DNA of 64,000 nucleotides from the NCBI RefSeq assembly GCF_039729015.1, contig NZ_CP155792.1, positions 392,001 to 456,000 on the forward strand, read 5' to 3'. The notes below the pieces were generated by a model. The model was not told where the DNA came from, ran no database searches, and saw only the letters and a program-made list of their open reading frames with translations. Positions 30,502-39,600 of the stretch are shown piece by piece. Each line of letters opens with the position of its first letter. The stretch's first letter is position 1. Origin of the DNA: Blastococcus sp. HT6-30. GTDB lineage: Bacteria > Actinomycetota > Actinomycetes > Mycobacteriales > Geodermatophilaceae. Position numbers and translations under genes: made by a program.

Positions 30502-31719
30502 TCAGCCGCGGCGCGCGGGCAGGACCCGCGTCCTCGGCGTGCCCGTCGGCGTGTCGCCGTCCGCGCCGGTCAGCGCCTCGGCCATGACCTCCAGCCCCGC
30601 CAGGTCGTGGACGTCCCCGGCGGCCGCCGGGACCGTGCGCACCGCGACGTCGGGGTGGGCGCTGGTGAACCGGTCGGCCAGGTGCTGCTCCCGCGCGGCC
30701 AGCTGCATGCGCTCGGCGTGCACCCGCAGCGCCGCCGCCGCCAGCACGGCTGCGTCGCCGCCGGCCTCGGCGACGGTCTCGGCCGCGGCGTCCGCACGGG
30801 TGGCCGACAGCGAGGTCGTCGCCGGGGGGTGGGTGCGGTTGACGACCAGCCCGGCCAGCGGCATGCCCTCGGCGGAGAGCCGGTCGACGAAGTAGGACGC
30901 CTCGCGCAGCGCGTCCGGCTCGGGGGCGGCGACGACCACGAACCAGGTGCCCGGACGGCGCAGCAGCTCGTAGGTCGCCGTCGCCCGTTCGCGGAAGCCG
31001 CCGAACATGGTGTCCAGCGCGGCGACGAACGCGGAGATGTCCCGGAGCAGCTGGCCGCCCAGGATCTTGCTGACGATGCGGCTGAACAGCAGGAAACCCG
31101 CGCTGGCGAACTTGAAGCCGGCCCGGCTGGGCGCCGTGAGCAGCCGGATCATCGTGCCGTCGAGGAACCGGCCCATGCGGTTGGGGGCGTCGAGGAAGTC
31201 CAGCGCCGATCGCGACGGTGGCGTGTCGACGATGATCAGGTCCCACTGGTCGCTGGCCCGCAGCTGGCCCAGCTTCTCCATCGCCATGTACTCCTGCGTG
31301 CCGGAGAAGGACGAGGAGAGCGCCTGGTAGAAGGGGTTGTCCAGGATCGCCTGCGCCCGGTCGGGCGTGGAGTGAGCGGTGACGATGTCGTCGAACGTCC
31401 GCTTCATGTCCAGCATCATCGCGTGCAGCTCGCCCGGTGCCCCCGGGACGTCGACCCGCCGCGGCTCGTTGTCCAGCTCGACGAGGCCGAGGGACTGCGC
31501 GAGCCGCCGGGCAGGGTCGATCGTCAGCACGACGACCGTCCGCCCGGCCCGGGCCGCGGCGAGCGCGAGAGCCGCCGACGTCGTCGTCTTCCCGACCCCG
31601 CCGGCGCCGCAGCAGACGACGATGCGGGTCTCCCGGTCGGCGATCAGGGCGTCGAGGTCCATCGCCGGTGCCTGTCGCGGCGCCCGGCTGCGCGGCTCGG
31701 TGGTGGTGTCGGCGGCCAT
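30502..31719 (-). CDS. ArsA-family ATPase (Rv3680-like)
   Basis: 405 residues, with a deviant Walker [21 protein letters not shown] (residues about 36-55) and [20 protein letters not shown] as the switch region. It is one of a pair of ArsA/GET3-like ATPases; in M. tuberculosis the pair Rv3679/Rv3680 forms a complex linked to protection against metabolic and oxidative stress. The start ATG overlaps the stop of the partner gene (TGATG), so equimolar production is likely. Conserved neighbours in other actinobacteria include a whiB gene just downstream; only 42 bases separate it from the PBP here. Confidence 0.88.
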   Translation of the reverse strand: MAADTTTEPRSRAPRQAPAMDLDALIADRETRIVVCCGAGGVGKTTTSAALALAAARAGRTVVVLTIDPARRLAQSLGLVELDNEPRRVDVPGAPGELHAMMLDMKRTFDDIVTAHSTPDRAQAILDNPFYQALSSSFSGTQEYMAMEKLGQLRASDQWDLIIVDTPPSRSALDFLDAPNRMGRFLDGTMIRLLTAPSRAGFKFASAGFLLFSRIVSKILGGQLLRDISAFVAALDTMFGGFRERATATYELLRRPGTWFVVVAAPEPDALREASYFVDRLSAEGMPLAGLVVNRTHPPATTSLSATRADAAAETVAEAGGDAAVLAAAALRVHAERMQLAAREQHLADRFTSAHPDVAVRTVPAAAGDVHDLAGLEVMAEALTGADGDTPTGTPRTRVLPARRG

Positions 31720-32747
31720 CAGGCGACGCCCCCGGTCGCAGCCGCCGTGCGCTCCGCCCGCCCACCGTCCGTGCGCAGGTGCTCCTCGAGCCGGCCGGCC
31801 AGCTCGAACAGGCAGCCGAGGTCCACGGGACCGGGCAGCAGCGGCAGCTCGACCGTGGGGCGGTCCAGGGCGGTCACCTGGTCACGCAGCGCGTCCTGCG
31901 AGGCCCAGCGGCGGGCGTGCTCCACCACCTCGGCGGCCAGGGCGTCGGCGAGCTCGGGGCCGCCCGGGAGCTGCGCCGTCGTGAGCGCGGGGGCGAGGTC
32001 CGCGCCGGTCAGCTGGCCGGCGGCGGCCCGGGCGAGCGCCCCGGCCGGCAGCACCGGCTCGGCGGCCATGTTCACGACGACCGAGCCGATCGGCAGCCCG
32101 GCGGTCTGCAGCTCGGCGATGGCGTCGGCCGTCTCCTGCACCGGCATGTCCTCCAGGATGGTCACCAGATGGACCACCGTCTGGGGGGAGCGCAGCACCG
32201 CCATGACGCCGTCGCTCTGGGTCTTGATCGGGCCCGACCGGGCCAGCTGCGACATCTCGCCGGTGACGCCGAGGAACCGGGTGATGCGCCCGGTGGGCGG
32301 GGCGTCGACGACCACGGCGTCGTAGACGTGCCGGCCGTCGCGGCGGCGGGTCACCGCCTCCTTGATCTTCCCGGTGATCAGCACGTCGCGGAGGCCCGGC
32401 GCGATCGCCGTGGCGAAGTCGATCGCGCCCATCTTCCGCAGCGCCCGGCCGGCGCGCCGGAGGTTGTAGAACATGTCGAGGTAGTCGAGGAGCGCCTCCT
32501 CGACGTCGATGGCCAGGGCCTTCACCTCGCCACCGCCGCGCGCGACGGCGACCCGGCGCTCCTCGTAGGGCAGCGGTGGGGTGTCGAACAGCTGGGCGAC
32601 GCCCTGTCGACCCTCGGTCTCCACCAGGAGCACCGAGCGCCCGTCGGCGGCCAGGGCCAGGGCCAGGGCGGCGGCGACGGTGGTCTTGCCCGTTCCTCCC
32701 TTGCCGGTGACCACGTGCAGGCGCGCGGGCGACAGTTCGGGAGGCAC
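31719..32747 (-). CDS. ArsA-family ATPase (Rv3679-like)
   Basis: 342 residues. [20 protein letters not shown] is the ArsA-type P-loop and [18 protein letters not shown] the downstream nucleotide-sensing region. GTG at 32747 is preferred over GTG at 32753 because TACGCT lies 7 nt before it, the leaderless spacing seen elsewhere; the protein then begins at the P-loop strand as expected. First gene of the ArsA pair, divergent from the DUF4177/RidA/NUDIX run. Confidence 0.85.
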   Translation of the reverse strand: MPPELSPARLHVVTGKGGTGKTTVAAALALALAADGRSVLLVETEGRQGVAQLFDTPPLPYEERRVAVARGGGEVKALAIDVEEALLDYLDMFYNLRRAGRALRKMGAIDFATAIAPGLRDVLITGKIKEAVTRRRDGRHVYDAVVVDAPPTGRITRFLGVTGEMSQLARSGPIKTQSDGVMAVLRSPQTVVHLVTILEDMPVQETADAIAELQTAGLPIGSVVVNMAAEPVLPAGALARAAAGQLTGADLAPALTTAQLPGGPELADALAAEVVEHARRWASQDALRDQVTALDRPTVELPLLPGPVDLGCLFELAGRLEEHLRTDGGRAERTAAATGGVA

Positions 32748-32851
32748 GCCCACCAGCGTAGGAGCTGGTGAGCGGGTCGGCCCGCCCCGGCAGCGCCATG
32801 AGGGCGGCGGCGATGCCCACCGCACGGGGCGGCTGCAGTAGCGTCGCGCCC

Positions 32852-33022
32852 ATGAGCGAAGCCGCCCGCCAGAAGTGGGAGTACGCGACCATCCCCCTGC
32901 TGGTCCACAACACCAAGGCGATCCTGGACTCCTGGGGCGTCGACGGGTGGGAGCTGGTGACCGTCCTCCCCGGCCCCGCCGGGGCCGAGCAGCTGGTCGC
33001 CTACCTCAAGCGCCCGGCATGA
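32852..33022 (+). CDS. DUF4177-like small protein
   Basis: 56 residues: QKWEYATIPLLVHNTKAILD then GWELVTVLPG and a final AYLKRP. This is the DUF4177 pattern (W-E-Y ... G-W-E-L-V). A TAGCGT box stands 7 nt before the ATG, so the mRNA is probably leaderless. The same small gene (Rv3678A) sits in this place in M. tuberculosis. Its function is unknown. It overlaps ridA by ATGA. Confidence 0.8.
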   Translation: MSEAARQKWEYATIPLLVHNTKAILDSWGVDGWELVTVLPGPAGAEQLVAYLKRPA

Positions 33023-33510
33023 CCAGCCCCGCCTCGGCGGCCGGCGCACCGGCGCAGAGCTGGCACGCCCGGCTCGCGGAGCTGGGCATCCGGCTGCCCC
33101 CGGTCGCCCCGCCCGTGGCCTCCTACGTGCCCGCCGTCCGCGCCGGCTCGCTGGTCTTCACCTCCGGCCAGCTGCCGTTCGCCGAGGGCGGCCTGCGCCG
33201 CACCGGCAAGGTCGGCGGCTCGGTCGACGTCGAAGCGGCCGCGGCCGACGCCAAGCTGTGCGCCCTGAACGCGCTGGCCGCGATCGACGAGCTGGTCGGG
33301 CTGGACTCGGTCGCCCGCGTGGTGCGCGTCGTGGGCTACGTCGCCAGCGTCGAGGGCTTCACGGGCCAGCCGCGGGTGGTCAACGGCGCCAGCGAGCTGC
33401 TGGGCCGGATCTTCGGCGAGGCCGGCACGCACGCCCGCACCGCCGTAGGGGTGGCGGAGCTGCCGCTCGGCGCGCCCGTGGAGGTCGAGCTCACCGTCGA
33501 GCTCCGGTGA
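33019..33510 (+). CDS. RidA/YjgF family protein
   Basis: 163 residues with SLVFTSGQLPFAEGGL, NALAAIDELVGLDSVARVVR and GVAELPLGAPVEVELTVEL, the Rid-superfamily pattern. RidA itself hydrolyses reactive enamines from PLP enzymes. The usual catalytic Arg near the C terminus (R in PxxARxxVxVxxLP) aligns with the R of HARTAVGVAELPL. ATG overlaps the upstream stop, and its own stop overlaps the NUDIX gene. Confidence 0.88.
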   Translation: MTSPASAAGAPAQSWHARLAELGIRLPPVAPPVASYVPAVRAGSLVFTSGQLPFAEGGLRRTGKVGGSVDVEAAAADAKLCALNALAAIDELVGLDSVARVVRVVGYVASVEGFTGQPRVVNGASELLGRIFGEAGTHARTAVGVAELPLGAPVEVELTVELR

Positions 33511-34301
33511 GCGCCGAGCCGAAGCAGGCGGCGACGGTCCTGCTGCTGCGGGACGGGGCGCCCGGGCTCGAGGTCTACCTGCTCCGCCGCACCAAGGGGA
33601 TGCCCTTCGCCGGCGGGATGACCGCCTATCCCGGCGGCGGCGTCGACCCGCGGGACGGCGACACCGAGATCGGCTGGGCCGGGCCTGCGCCCGCGCAGTG
33701 GGCGACCGCTTTCGGCTGCGACGAGCGCACCGCCCGCGAGCTGGTGTGCGCCGCGGTGCGGGAGACGTTCGAGGAGGCGGGTGTCCTGCTGGCCGGGCTG
33801 CCCGACGGCGGCGGGGTCGTGCCGTCGGTCTCGGGGAACGACTGGGAGGAGCAGCGCCAGGCGCTGCTGTCGCGCGAGCTCTCCCTCGCCGGGCTGCTGG
33901 CCGACCGCGGCCTGGTGCTGCGGTCGGACCTGCTGCGCCCCTTCGCGCACTGGATCACCCCGCCGGTCGAGCCCCGCCGCTACGACACCAAGTTCTTCGC
34001 CGCGGCCCTGCCGGTCGGCCAGGAGGCGCGGGACGTCTCCGGTGAGGCCGACGAGGCCGCGTGGCTGAGCCCGGCCGCGGCGCTGGCCGAGCTGGATGCC
34101 GGCACCCGCCCGATGTTGCCGCCGACGTCGCACACGCTGGGTCAGCTGACCGCGTTCCCCGACGTCGCCGCCGCGCTGGCCGGCTCCCCGCCGGACCCGC
34201 TGCACCCGATCAGCCCCCGGTTCGAGGAGACCCCCGAAGGTCGCTGGGCGGTCCTGCCCGACGGCACCCGCATCCGCCTGGCGGTGCCCCTTCCGTCGTG
34301 A
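33507..34301 (+). CDS. NUDIX hydrolase
   Basis: 264 residues. The N terminus ATVLLLRDG, GLEVYLLRRTKGMPFAGGMT and YPGGGVDPRDGD lead to a NUDIX box split by an insertion: CAAVRETFEEAGVLL carries RE-x-x-EE-x-G. Long NUDIX proteins of this type (NUDT8/19-like) hydrolyse nucleoside diphosphate or CoA derivatives. GTG overlaps the ridA stop. In many relatives a metallo-beta-lactamase-fold gene follows; here only 200 bases without an ORF separate it from crp. Confidence 0.85.
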   Translation: MSAEPKQAATVLLLRDGAPGLEVYLLRRTKGMPFAGGMTAYPGGGVDPRDGDTEIGWAGPAPAQWATAFGCDERTARELVCAAVRETFEEAGVLLAGLPDGGGVVPSVSGNDWEEQRQALLSRELSLAGLLADRGLVLRSDLLRPFAHWITPPVEPRRYDTKFFAAALPVGQEARDVSGEADEAAWLSPAAALAELDAGTRPMLPPTSHTLGQLTAFPDVAAALAGSPPDPLHPISPRFEETPEGRWAVLPDGTRIRLAVPLPS

Positions 34302-34449
34302 TCCTCCCGATCACACCGCTGTGACACCGCACCCCTCCGGGACGCACCGCGGTCAGGTGCCGTCGCTGGCTTGCGCTGTGTCGCGCCTGCGCGGGTCCCC
34401 TCCGGGGGCCCACTCGGCACGACCGGCCCGGCGCACCTCTGCAGTGGAT

Positions 34450-34488
34450 GCGAGAGGCCCAGGACCTGGGCGGTGCCGGGCCTCTCGC
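34450..34488. terminator. Terminator hairpin of crp
   Basis: GCGAGAGGCCC pairs with GGGCCTCTCGC (11 bp) around an internal region that can fold further. It lies 13 bases beyond the crp stop, between convergent genes, and may serve both. Confidence 0.7.
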
Positions 34489-34501
34489 GTCCAGGGTGGT
34501 G

Positions 34502-35176
34502 TCAGCGTGCGCGGCGGCGCAGGCGCTCCTCGTCGAGGACGACGACGGACTTGCCCTGCAGCTGGATCCAGCCGCGGTGCACGAAGTCGGCCAGGGCCTT
34601 GTTCACCGTCTCGCGGGAGGCGCCGACCAGCTGGGCCAGCTCCTCCTGGGTGAGGTCGTGCTTGACGCGCAGGCCGTCGGAGTCGCGGTTGCCGAAGCGG
34701 TCGGCCATCTGCAGCAGCGCCTTGGCGACACGGCCGGGCACGTCGGTGAAGATCAGGTCGGCGACGGAGTCGTTGGTGCGGCGCAGGCGGCGGGCCAGCA
34801 CGCGCAGCAGCTGCTCGCCGATCTCCGGGTGCGCCTCGATCCAAGGCAGCAGCACCGACTGCGGCATGCGCGCCAGCTTGACGTCGGTGACGGCGGTCGC
34901 GGTAGCGGTGCGCGGGCCCGGGTCGAAGACCGACAGCTCGCCGAACTGGTCCGACGGGCCCATGACGGCGAGCACGTTCTCCCGGCCGTCGGGCGAGCGA
35001 CGGGACAGCTTGATCTTGCCGGTGATGACGATGTACAGGCTGTCGCCGGGTTCGCCCTCGTTGAACACCACCCGGCCCCGGGGGAGGGTGATCGTCTCGA
35101 GCCGGCTGATGACGGGGTCCACCGCGTCCTCGGAGAGCCCTTGGAAGAGCCCCGACTGAGCCAGCACCTCGTCCAC
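34502..35176 (-). CDS. crp: Crp/Fnr family transcriptional regulator
   Basis: 224 residues, the length of mycobacterial Crp and corynebacterial GlxR. cNMP-binding domain about 10-125 with [19 protein letters not shown] as the phosphate-binding cassette; helix-turn-helix about 165-210 with [23 protein letters not shown] at 35176 (VDEVLAQSG) is chosen for AGAGGA 7 nt upstream and agreement with family starts. It is a global cAMP-responsive regulator in relatives. A near-consensus Crp site overlaps its own promoter. Confidence 0.93.
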   Translation of the reverse strand: MDEVLAQSGLFQGLSEDAVDPVISRLETITLPRGRVVFNEGEPGDSLYIVITGKIKLSRRSPDGRENVLAVMGPSDQFGELSVFDPGPRTATATAVTDVKLARMPQSVLLPWIEAHPEIGEQLLRVLARRLRRTNDSVADLIFTDVPGRVAKALLQMADRFGNRDSDGLRVKHDLTQEELAQLVGASRETVNKALADFVHRGWIQLQGKSVVVLDEERLRRRAR

Positions 35177-35228
35177 TGCACGTCCTCTCACACGATCTTC
35201 GGGCGCAGGGATGCCCGCGCTCGCAGCG

Positions 35229-35256
35229 AGTCTAGGCGGCTGTGCGGTCTGTCACC
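35229..35256 (-). promoter_or_regulatory. crp promoter with overlapping Crp-type site
   Basis: On the minus strand, -10 TAGACT (35229-35234) and -35-like GTGACA (35250-35255, 15-bp spacer). A palindrome TGTGC-N6-TCACC (35241-35256) matches 8 of 10 positions of the TGTGA-N6-TCACA consensus and covers the -35, the position expected for autorepression. Confidence 0.5.
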
Positions 35257-35318
35257 CGTTCGGTGGTCCGGAGCCTCCCCCGTCCGAGCGAGAGGCCGCC
35301 GTTCCGGCGTGCTGCCGG

Positions 35319-35561
35319 TCAGACCAGCGGGGGGTTCTCGGACCGGCGCCGGCCGCCGCTGCGGCGGCGCCGCCAGCGGGACAGCGCCCGCCGGAGGCCC
35401 GAGGTGGCGAGGGTGTCGACCTCGCCGGGCGTGGCCGTGTTCAGGAACTCGCTGACCTCGCGGGGTGACGCCGGGCGGCGGAGGGGCTCCTCGACCCGCT
35501 CCATGACCAGCAGGAACGCGATCAGCAGCGGTGGGAACAGGATGACACTGAGGGCGACCAT
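35319..35561 (-). CDS. Small single-pass membrane protein (Rv3675-like position)
   Basis: 80 residues with an N-terminal membrane helix (MVALSVILFPPLLIAFLLVM), then PREVSEFLNTATPGEVDTLA and a basic C terminus rich in Arg. A perfect AGGAGG lies 6 nt before the ATG. Rv3675, a small membrane protein of unknown function, occupies the same slot between crp and nth in M. tuberculosis. It is co-directional with crp, 142 bases upstream of it. Confidence 0.8.
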   Translation of the reverse strand: MVALSVILFPPLLIAFLLVMERVEEPLRRPASPREVSEFLNTATPGEVDTLATSGLRRALSRWRRRRSGGRRRSENPPLV

Positions 35562-35660
35562 CCCGACCTCCTCTGCGTCGTCGGCGGCACCGGGGGAGCG
35601 GTCCGCCCCCGATGATGGCACGGCACGAGAGGGTCGGCAGGGCCGCATACCCTCGACCGC

Positions 35661-36461
35661 GTGTCCGCACCCGCGTCCCCACCGGCCTACGCGCGCCCGA
35701 CCCGAGCCAGGCGCCCCACCCGCGCGGCGCTGACCGGGGCCTCCCCGTTCGACCCCGGCGAGACGCCGCTCGGGCGCACCCGCCGCGCACGGCGGATGGC
35801 CCGCGAGCTGGCGGTCATCCACCCCGACGCGCACTGCGAGCTGGACTTCACGAACGCCTTCGAGCTGCTGGTCGCCACTGTCCTGTCGGCGCAGACCACG
35901 GACAAGACGGTCAACAAGGTCACCCCGGCGCTCTTCGCGCGCTACCCCGACGCGGTGGCGCTGGCCGGTGCCGACCGGGAGCAGCTGGAGGCCATCCTCA
36001 AGCCGACCGGCTTCTTCCGGGCGAAGGCGACCTCGGTGCTGGGTCTGAGCCAGGCGCTGGTCGAGCGCTTCGACGGCGAGGTCCCGCCCCGGATGGCCGA
36101 CCTGGTCACCCTGCCGGGGGTCGGCCGGAAGACGGCGAACGTCGTCCTCGGAAACGCCTTCGGCGTCCCGGGGCTGACGGTCGACACCCACTTCGGCCGG
36201 CTCGTGCGCCGGTTCGGCTGGACCGAGGAGGACGACCCGGTCAAGGTCGAGGCCGAGATCGCGCAGCTGGTGCCGAAGAAGGAGTGGACCGACTTCAGCC
36301 ACCGGGTGATCTTCCACGGGCGGCGGGTCTGCCACGCCAAGAAGGCGGCCTGCGGCGCGTGCGGGTTGGCGCAGTGGTGCCCGTCGTTCGGCATCGGGCC
36401 GGTCGACCCGGAGCTCGCGCTGAAGCTCGTGAAGACCCCGACGGCCTCGGACACCGAGTGA
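35661..36461 (+). CDS. nth: Endonuclease III
   Basis: 266 residues. Base-excision repair glycosylase/AP lyase for oxidised pyrimidines. [20 protein letters not shown], the helix-hairpin-helix [18 protein letters not shown] with catalytic Lys, [14 protein letters not shown] with catalytic Asp, and the 4Fe-4S cluster Cys set [20 protein letters not shown]. An extra basic N-terminal extension of about 35 residues precedes the core. A TACCCT box is 7 nt before the GTG (leaderless). It heads a five-gene overlapping run ending in marP. Confidence 0.95.
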   Translation: MSAPASPPAYARPTRARRPTRAALTGASPFDPGETPLGRTRRARRMARELAVIHPDAHCELDFTNAFELLVATVLSAQTTDKTVNKVTPALFARYPDAVALAGADREQLEAILKPTGFFRAKATSVLGLSQALVERFDGEVPPRMADLVTLPGVGRKTANVVLGNAFGVPGLTVDTHFGRLVRRFGWTEEDDPVKVEAEIAQLVPKKEWTDFSHRVIFHGRRVCHAKKAACGACGLAQWCPSFGIGPVDPELALKLVKTPTASDTE

Positions 36462-37036
36462 TGCGCCGGGTCGTGCCGGTCCTCGGCCTCGTCTGCGCCG
36501 TGCTGCTCGGCGGCTGCTCCTCCGGCGACGACGGCGCCGCCGCGGCGCCGTCCACGACGCCCCCCGCCGCCGCGCTGACCGCCTGCCCCGAGCAGCCCGA
36601 CAGGCAGGCGGCGGGCACCGAGCGGCTGCCGGCGCTGTCCTTCGACTGCCCCGGTGGCGGCTCCCTCGACCTGGGCCGCGCCCCCGGCGTCCCCATGGTC
36701 GTGAACCTGTGGGGGAGCTGGTGCCCGCCCTGCCGCGAGGAGACGCCGATCCTTCAGGATTTTGCCGAGATGGCCGGGAACCAGGTGCGGATGGTCGGCG
36801 TCATCAGCAAGGACGGGCTGCCGCAGGCCGCCTCCTTCGCCGAGGACGCGGGCGTCACCTTCCCCAGCGCGTTCGACGGCGAGGGCCGGCTGATGGCGGA
36901 GCTCGGGCTCAACGTGCTGCCCTTCACCTACTTCGTCGACGCCGACGGCGCACTGGTGCACACCGAGTCCGGTCCCGTCGGCTCGCTGGACGAGCTGCGC
37001 GGCCTCGTCGCCGAGCACCTCGGGGTGCAGCTGTGA
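36461..37036 (+). CDS. TlpA-like thioredoxin-fold lipoprotein
   Basis: 191 residues. Signal peptide with lipobox LLGGCSSG; Cys after cleavage would be lipidated and held at the outer face of the membrane. Thioredoxin-like domain from about residue 70 with active site GSWCPPCREETP (CPPC) and the cis-Pro loop LPFTYFVDADG. It is a reductase for extracytoplasmic disulfides or cytochrome c maturation. The Rv3673c homologue lies in the same place. ATG overlaps the nth stop (TGATG). Confidence 0.9.
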   Translation: MRRVVPVLGLVCAVLLGGCSSGDDGAAAAPSTTPPAAALTACPEQPDRQAAGTERLPALSFDCPGGGSLDLGRAPGVPMVVNLWGSWCPPCREETPILQDFAEMAGNQVRMVGVISKDGLPQAASFAEDAGVTFPSAFDGEGRLMAELGLNVLPFTYFVDADGALVHTESGPVGSLDELRGLVAEHLGVQL

Positions 37037-37794
37037 GCGCCGGTTCCGACGTGGACGGGCTTCCGGAATACCTCCGGCGGCTGATCGACGCCGCAGCCGA
37101 CCTACCGCTGCGGCACCGCATGCCGAAGGCCACCGCCACCGCTCGGCGGTCGGCGGTGCTGATCCTCTTCGGCGAGAGCGCAGCGGGGCCCGACGTGCTG
37201 CTCATCGAGAAGTCCGCACACCTGCGCAGCCACGCCGGCCAGCCGGCCTTCCCGGGCGGTGGGGTCGATCCCGGGGACGACTACCCCGTCGGGACGGCGC
37301 TGCGCGAGGCGCAGGAGGAGGCCGGGATCGACCCGGCGGGCGTGCGGGTGCTCGCGACGCTGCAGGAGCTCTACCTGCCGCCGTCCGACCGGCTGGTCGT
37401 GCCGGTGGTGGGCTGGTGGGACGACCCGCGCGACGTCAGCGTCGGGGATCCGCACGAAGTCGCCCGCGTGGCACGGGTACCCCTCGCCGAGCTGGCCGAC
37501 CCGGACAACCGGTTCCGGCTGCGGCACCCCTCGGGCTACGTCGGACCGGCCTTCGCGGTGGCCGACATGCTGGTGTGGGGATTCACCGCCGGGCTGCTGG
37601 AGGCGATCCTCGAGGCAGCCGGTCTGGCCCGGCCGTGGGACGCCACCGACGTGCGTCCGATCCCCGAGGCGATGCTGCGGCCCTACACCCTGCCGGGCTC
37701 CGGGGACGACGACGAGGCAGGGGGCGCCGCCGCGCCGGCGGTGGCCGATCCCGCGCCCGACGGCGCTCCGACGCGTACGGTTCGGCCCCGATGA
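37033..37794 (+). CDS. NUDIX hydrolase, CoA pyrophosphatase-like
   Basis: 253 residues. AVLILFGESAAGPDVLLIEK and SHAGQPAFPGGGVDPGDD are the UPF0035 (NudL) block, followed by the NUDIX box ALREAQEEAGIDP. NudL-type enzymes split CoA to phosphopantetheine and 3',5'-ADP. Matches Rv3672c in position. GTG overlaps the upstream stop (GTGA). The last 30 residues are Ala/Pro/Asp-rich and probably disordered. Confidence 0.88.
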   Translation: MSAGSDVDGLPEYLRRLIDAAADLPLRHRMPKATATARRSAVLILFGESAAGPDVLLIEKSAHLRSHAGQPAFPGGGVDPGDDYPVGTALREAQEEAGIDPAGVRVLATLQELYLPPSDRLVVPVVGWWDDPRDVSVGDPHEVARVARVPLAELADPDNRFRLRHPSGYVGPAFAVADMLVWGFTAGLLEAILEAAGLARPWDATDVRPIPEAMLRPYTLPGSGDDDEAGGAAAPAVADPAPDGAPTRTVRPR

Positions 37795-37811
37795 GCAGTA
37801 GGAGGACCTCC

Positions 37812-38261
37812 GTGCCCCCCGCCACTCGCACGCTCCTGGCGGGTCCCCGCGCGAGGGCCGTCGCGGTCGCCGCCGTGCTGGTGCTGCTGGCCGGGTGCGG
37901 CGAGGACCCGGCGCCGGCGGCACCCGCCACCGAGGGCCTCGGCGAGGTGGCAGTCGCCGCCGACGGCGTCCAGGAGGTCACCGTCCAGACCCGGGACGAC
38001 TACGAGTTCTACCCCGACCGGTTCACCGTCGCCCCCGGCCGGGTGCGGCTCACCGTGGTCAACGCGGCCGACGAGATGACCCACAACCTCGAGTACACCG
38101 ACGAGGAGCTGCCGGCGCCGATCGACGCCGGCGTCCCCTTCCTCGCCCCCGGGCAGGAGGAGACGATCGAGTTCGAGGTGGCGACGCCCGGCGACTACCC
38201 GTTCGCCTGCACGTTCCACCTGCAGCTCGGGCAGGTGGGCACGATGACGGTCAGCGGGTGA
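37812..38261 (+). CDS. Cupredoxin-like lipoprotein
   Basis: 149 residues. Signal peptide with lipobox LLAGCGED; a cupredoxin_1-type domain follows with possible copper ligands in MTHNLEY and in FACTFHLQLGQVGTM (Cys, His, Met). GTG at 37812 is chosen because AGGAGGA (37800-37806) stands 5 nt before it; the ATG at 37791 has no such site. It is inserted between the NUDIX and marP genes, where M. tuberculosis has nothing, and lies beside a thioredoxin-like lipoprotein, suggesting an envelope redox or copper role. Confidence 0.8.
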   Translation: MPPATRTLLAGPRARAVAVAAVLVLLAGCGEDPAPAAPATEGLGEVAVAADGVQEVTVQTRDDYEFYPDRFTVAPGRVRLTVVNAADEMTHNLEYTDEELPAPIDAGVPFLAPGQEETIEFEVATPGDYPFACTFHLQLGQVGTMTVSG

Positions 38262-38329
38262 CCGCGGTCACGACCGGCGCCGGAGCGTCGGAGCCGGCGC
38301 CCGGCACCTCCCGGTCACGGGGGAACTGA

Positions 38330-39511
38330 GTGTCCCTCGTCGACCTGGTCCTGATCGTCCTCGCCCTGCTGTTCGCGCTCTCCGGTTTCCGCCAAGGGCT
38401 GCTCGTGTCGGCCACCTCGATCCTCGGGTTCCTCGGCGGTGCCGTGCTCGGCGCGCAGCTGGCGGGGCCGGTGGGGGACCGCATCGAGGGCTCCAGCGTG
38501 ACGCGCGTCTTCGCCGCGCTGGTCGTGGTGCTCGCGGGGGCGCTGCTGGGCCAGATCCTGGCCGGGGCGGTGGGCCGGGCCGTGCGCGCCCGGGTGACCT
38601 GGGAGCCGGCCAAGATGGTCGACTCCGTCACCGGCGCGGTGGTGTCGGCGGCGTCGGTGCTGCTGGTCGCGTGGATGGTCGCCTCACCGCTGGCGAGCTC
38701 GCCGTTCCCGCAGGTGGCCAGCCAGGTCCGGCAGTCGGCGCTGGTGCAGGCCGTCGACCAGGCGGTGCCCGACGGCGTCCGCACCGTCTACGAGAACCTG
38801 CGCGAGGCCATCGACCGGCGGGGGCTGCCCGACGTCCTCGACCCGCTCACCCCGACCGATGCGCGCGCGGTCCCGGCGCCGGACCCGGCGCTGCAGAACA
38901 GCAAGGTCGTCGCCTCCGTCGAGGGATCGGTCGTGAAGATCCGAGGAGTCGCGCCCTCCTGCTCCCGGCAGATCGACGGGTCCGGGTTCGTCTACGCACC
39001 CGAGCGGGTCATGACCAACGCCCACGTGCTGGCCGGCGTCACCGATCCGGTCGTCCTCGCGGAGGGGAAGGAGTACGACGCCGTTCCCGTCCTCGTCGAC
39101 GAGGAGGTCGACGTGGCGGTGCTCGCGGTGCCGGGCCTGCCGCAGGTGCCGCTGCGCTTCACGGAGCAGCCGGCCGACTCGGGCGACGACGCGATCATCA
39201 TGGGCTACCCCGGCGGCGGCCCCCTCTACGTCGGCGCGGCCCGCGTCCGGAGCCGCGGCGAGATCAGCGGCCCGGACTTCCGCAACACCCGGACCGTCGT
39301 CCGCGACGTCTACGCGCTCTACGGGCAGGTGCGGGCCGGCAACTCCGGTGGTCCGCTGTTCGCGCCGGACGGCAGCGTCCTGGGGGTCGTCTTCGCCTCG
39401 GCGATCGACGACCCGGAGACCGGCTACGCGCTCACCGGCCCGCAGGTCGCGGAGGCGGCGGCGCAGGGCAGCCGGGCCGGGGCCGAGGTCGGCACCGGCT
39501 CCTGCGAGTGA
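38330..39511 (+). CDS. marP: MarP-like membrane serine protease (CvpA + trypsin-like domain)
   Basis: 393 residues. Four membrane helices of a CvpA/colicin V production domain (about 1-130), a linker, then a chymotrypsin-like protease (about 190-390) with VMTNAHVLAG (His), VDVAVLAVPG (Asp) and GQVRAGNSGGPLFAPDG (Ser). Rv3671c/MarP protects mycobacteria from acid and oxidative stress and cleaves peptidoglycan-modifying substrates in the periplasm. The paired Cys that form the redox-sensitive disulfide in MarP are plausible here (VAPSCSR and GTGSCE). The GTG at 38330 follows the weak GGGGAACT. Confidence 0.92.
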   Translation: MSLVDLVLIVLALLFALSGFRQGLLVSATSILGFLGGAVLGAQLAGPVGDRIEGSSVTRVFAALVVVLAGALLGQILAGAVGRAVRARVTWEPAKMVDSVTGAVVSAASVLLVAWMVASPLASSPFPQVASQVRQSALVQAVDQAVPDGVRTVYENLREAIDRRGLPDVLDPLTPTDARAVPAPDPALQNSKVVASVEGSVVKIRGVAPSCSRQIDGSGFVYAPERVMTNAHVLAGVTDPVVLAEGKEYDAVPVLVDEEVDVAVLAVPGLPQVPLRFTEQPADSGDDAIIMGYPGGGPLYVGAARVRSRGEISGPDFRNTRTVVRDVYALYGQVRAGNSGGPLFAPDGSVLGVVFASAIDDPETGYALTGPQVAEAAAQGSRAGAEVGTGSCE

Positions 39512-39558
39512 TCCCGGTGTATCCGCGAAGCGCATTCATCGAGGTCGGCCGAAGGCCC

Positions 39559-39589
39559 GGCTGGAGCGCCTGAGAGTCCGGCGCCAGCC
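39559..39589. terminator. Hairpin between convergent marP and hydrolase genes
   Basis: GGCTG-GA-GCGCC pairs with GGCGC-CAGCC with a small bulge and a 9-base loop. It lies in the middle of the 89-base gap and could end both transcripts. Confidence 0.5.
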
Positions 39590-39600
39590 GGTCCAGCCCC

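Noticed and set aside
28177-32325. 1382-codon plus-strand frame across the PBP and ArsA genes
   Set aside because: It spans three convincing minus-strand genes and is Gly/Arg/Val-rich with no domain. The long open frame arises from third-position GC bias.
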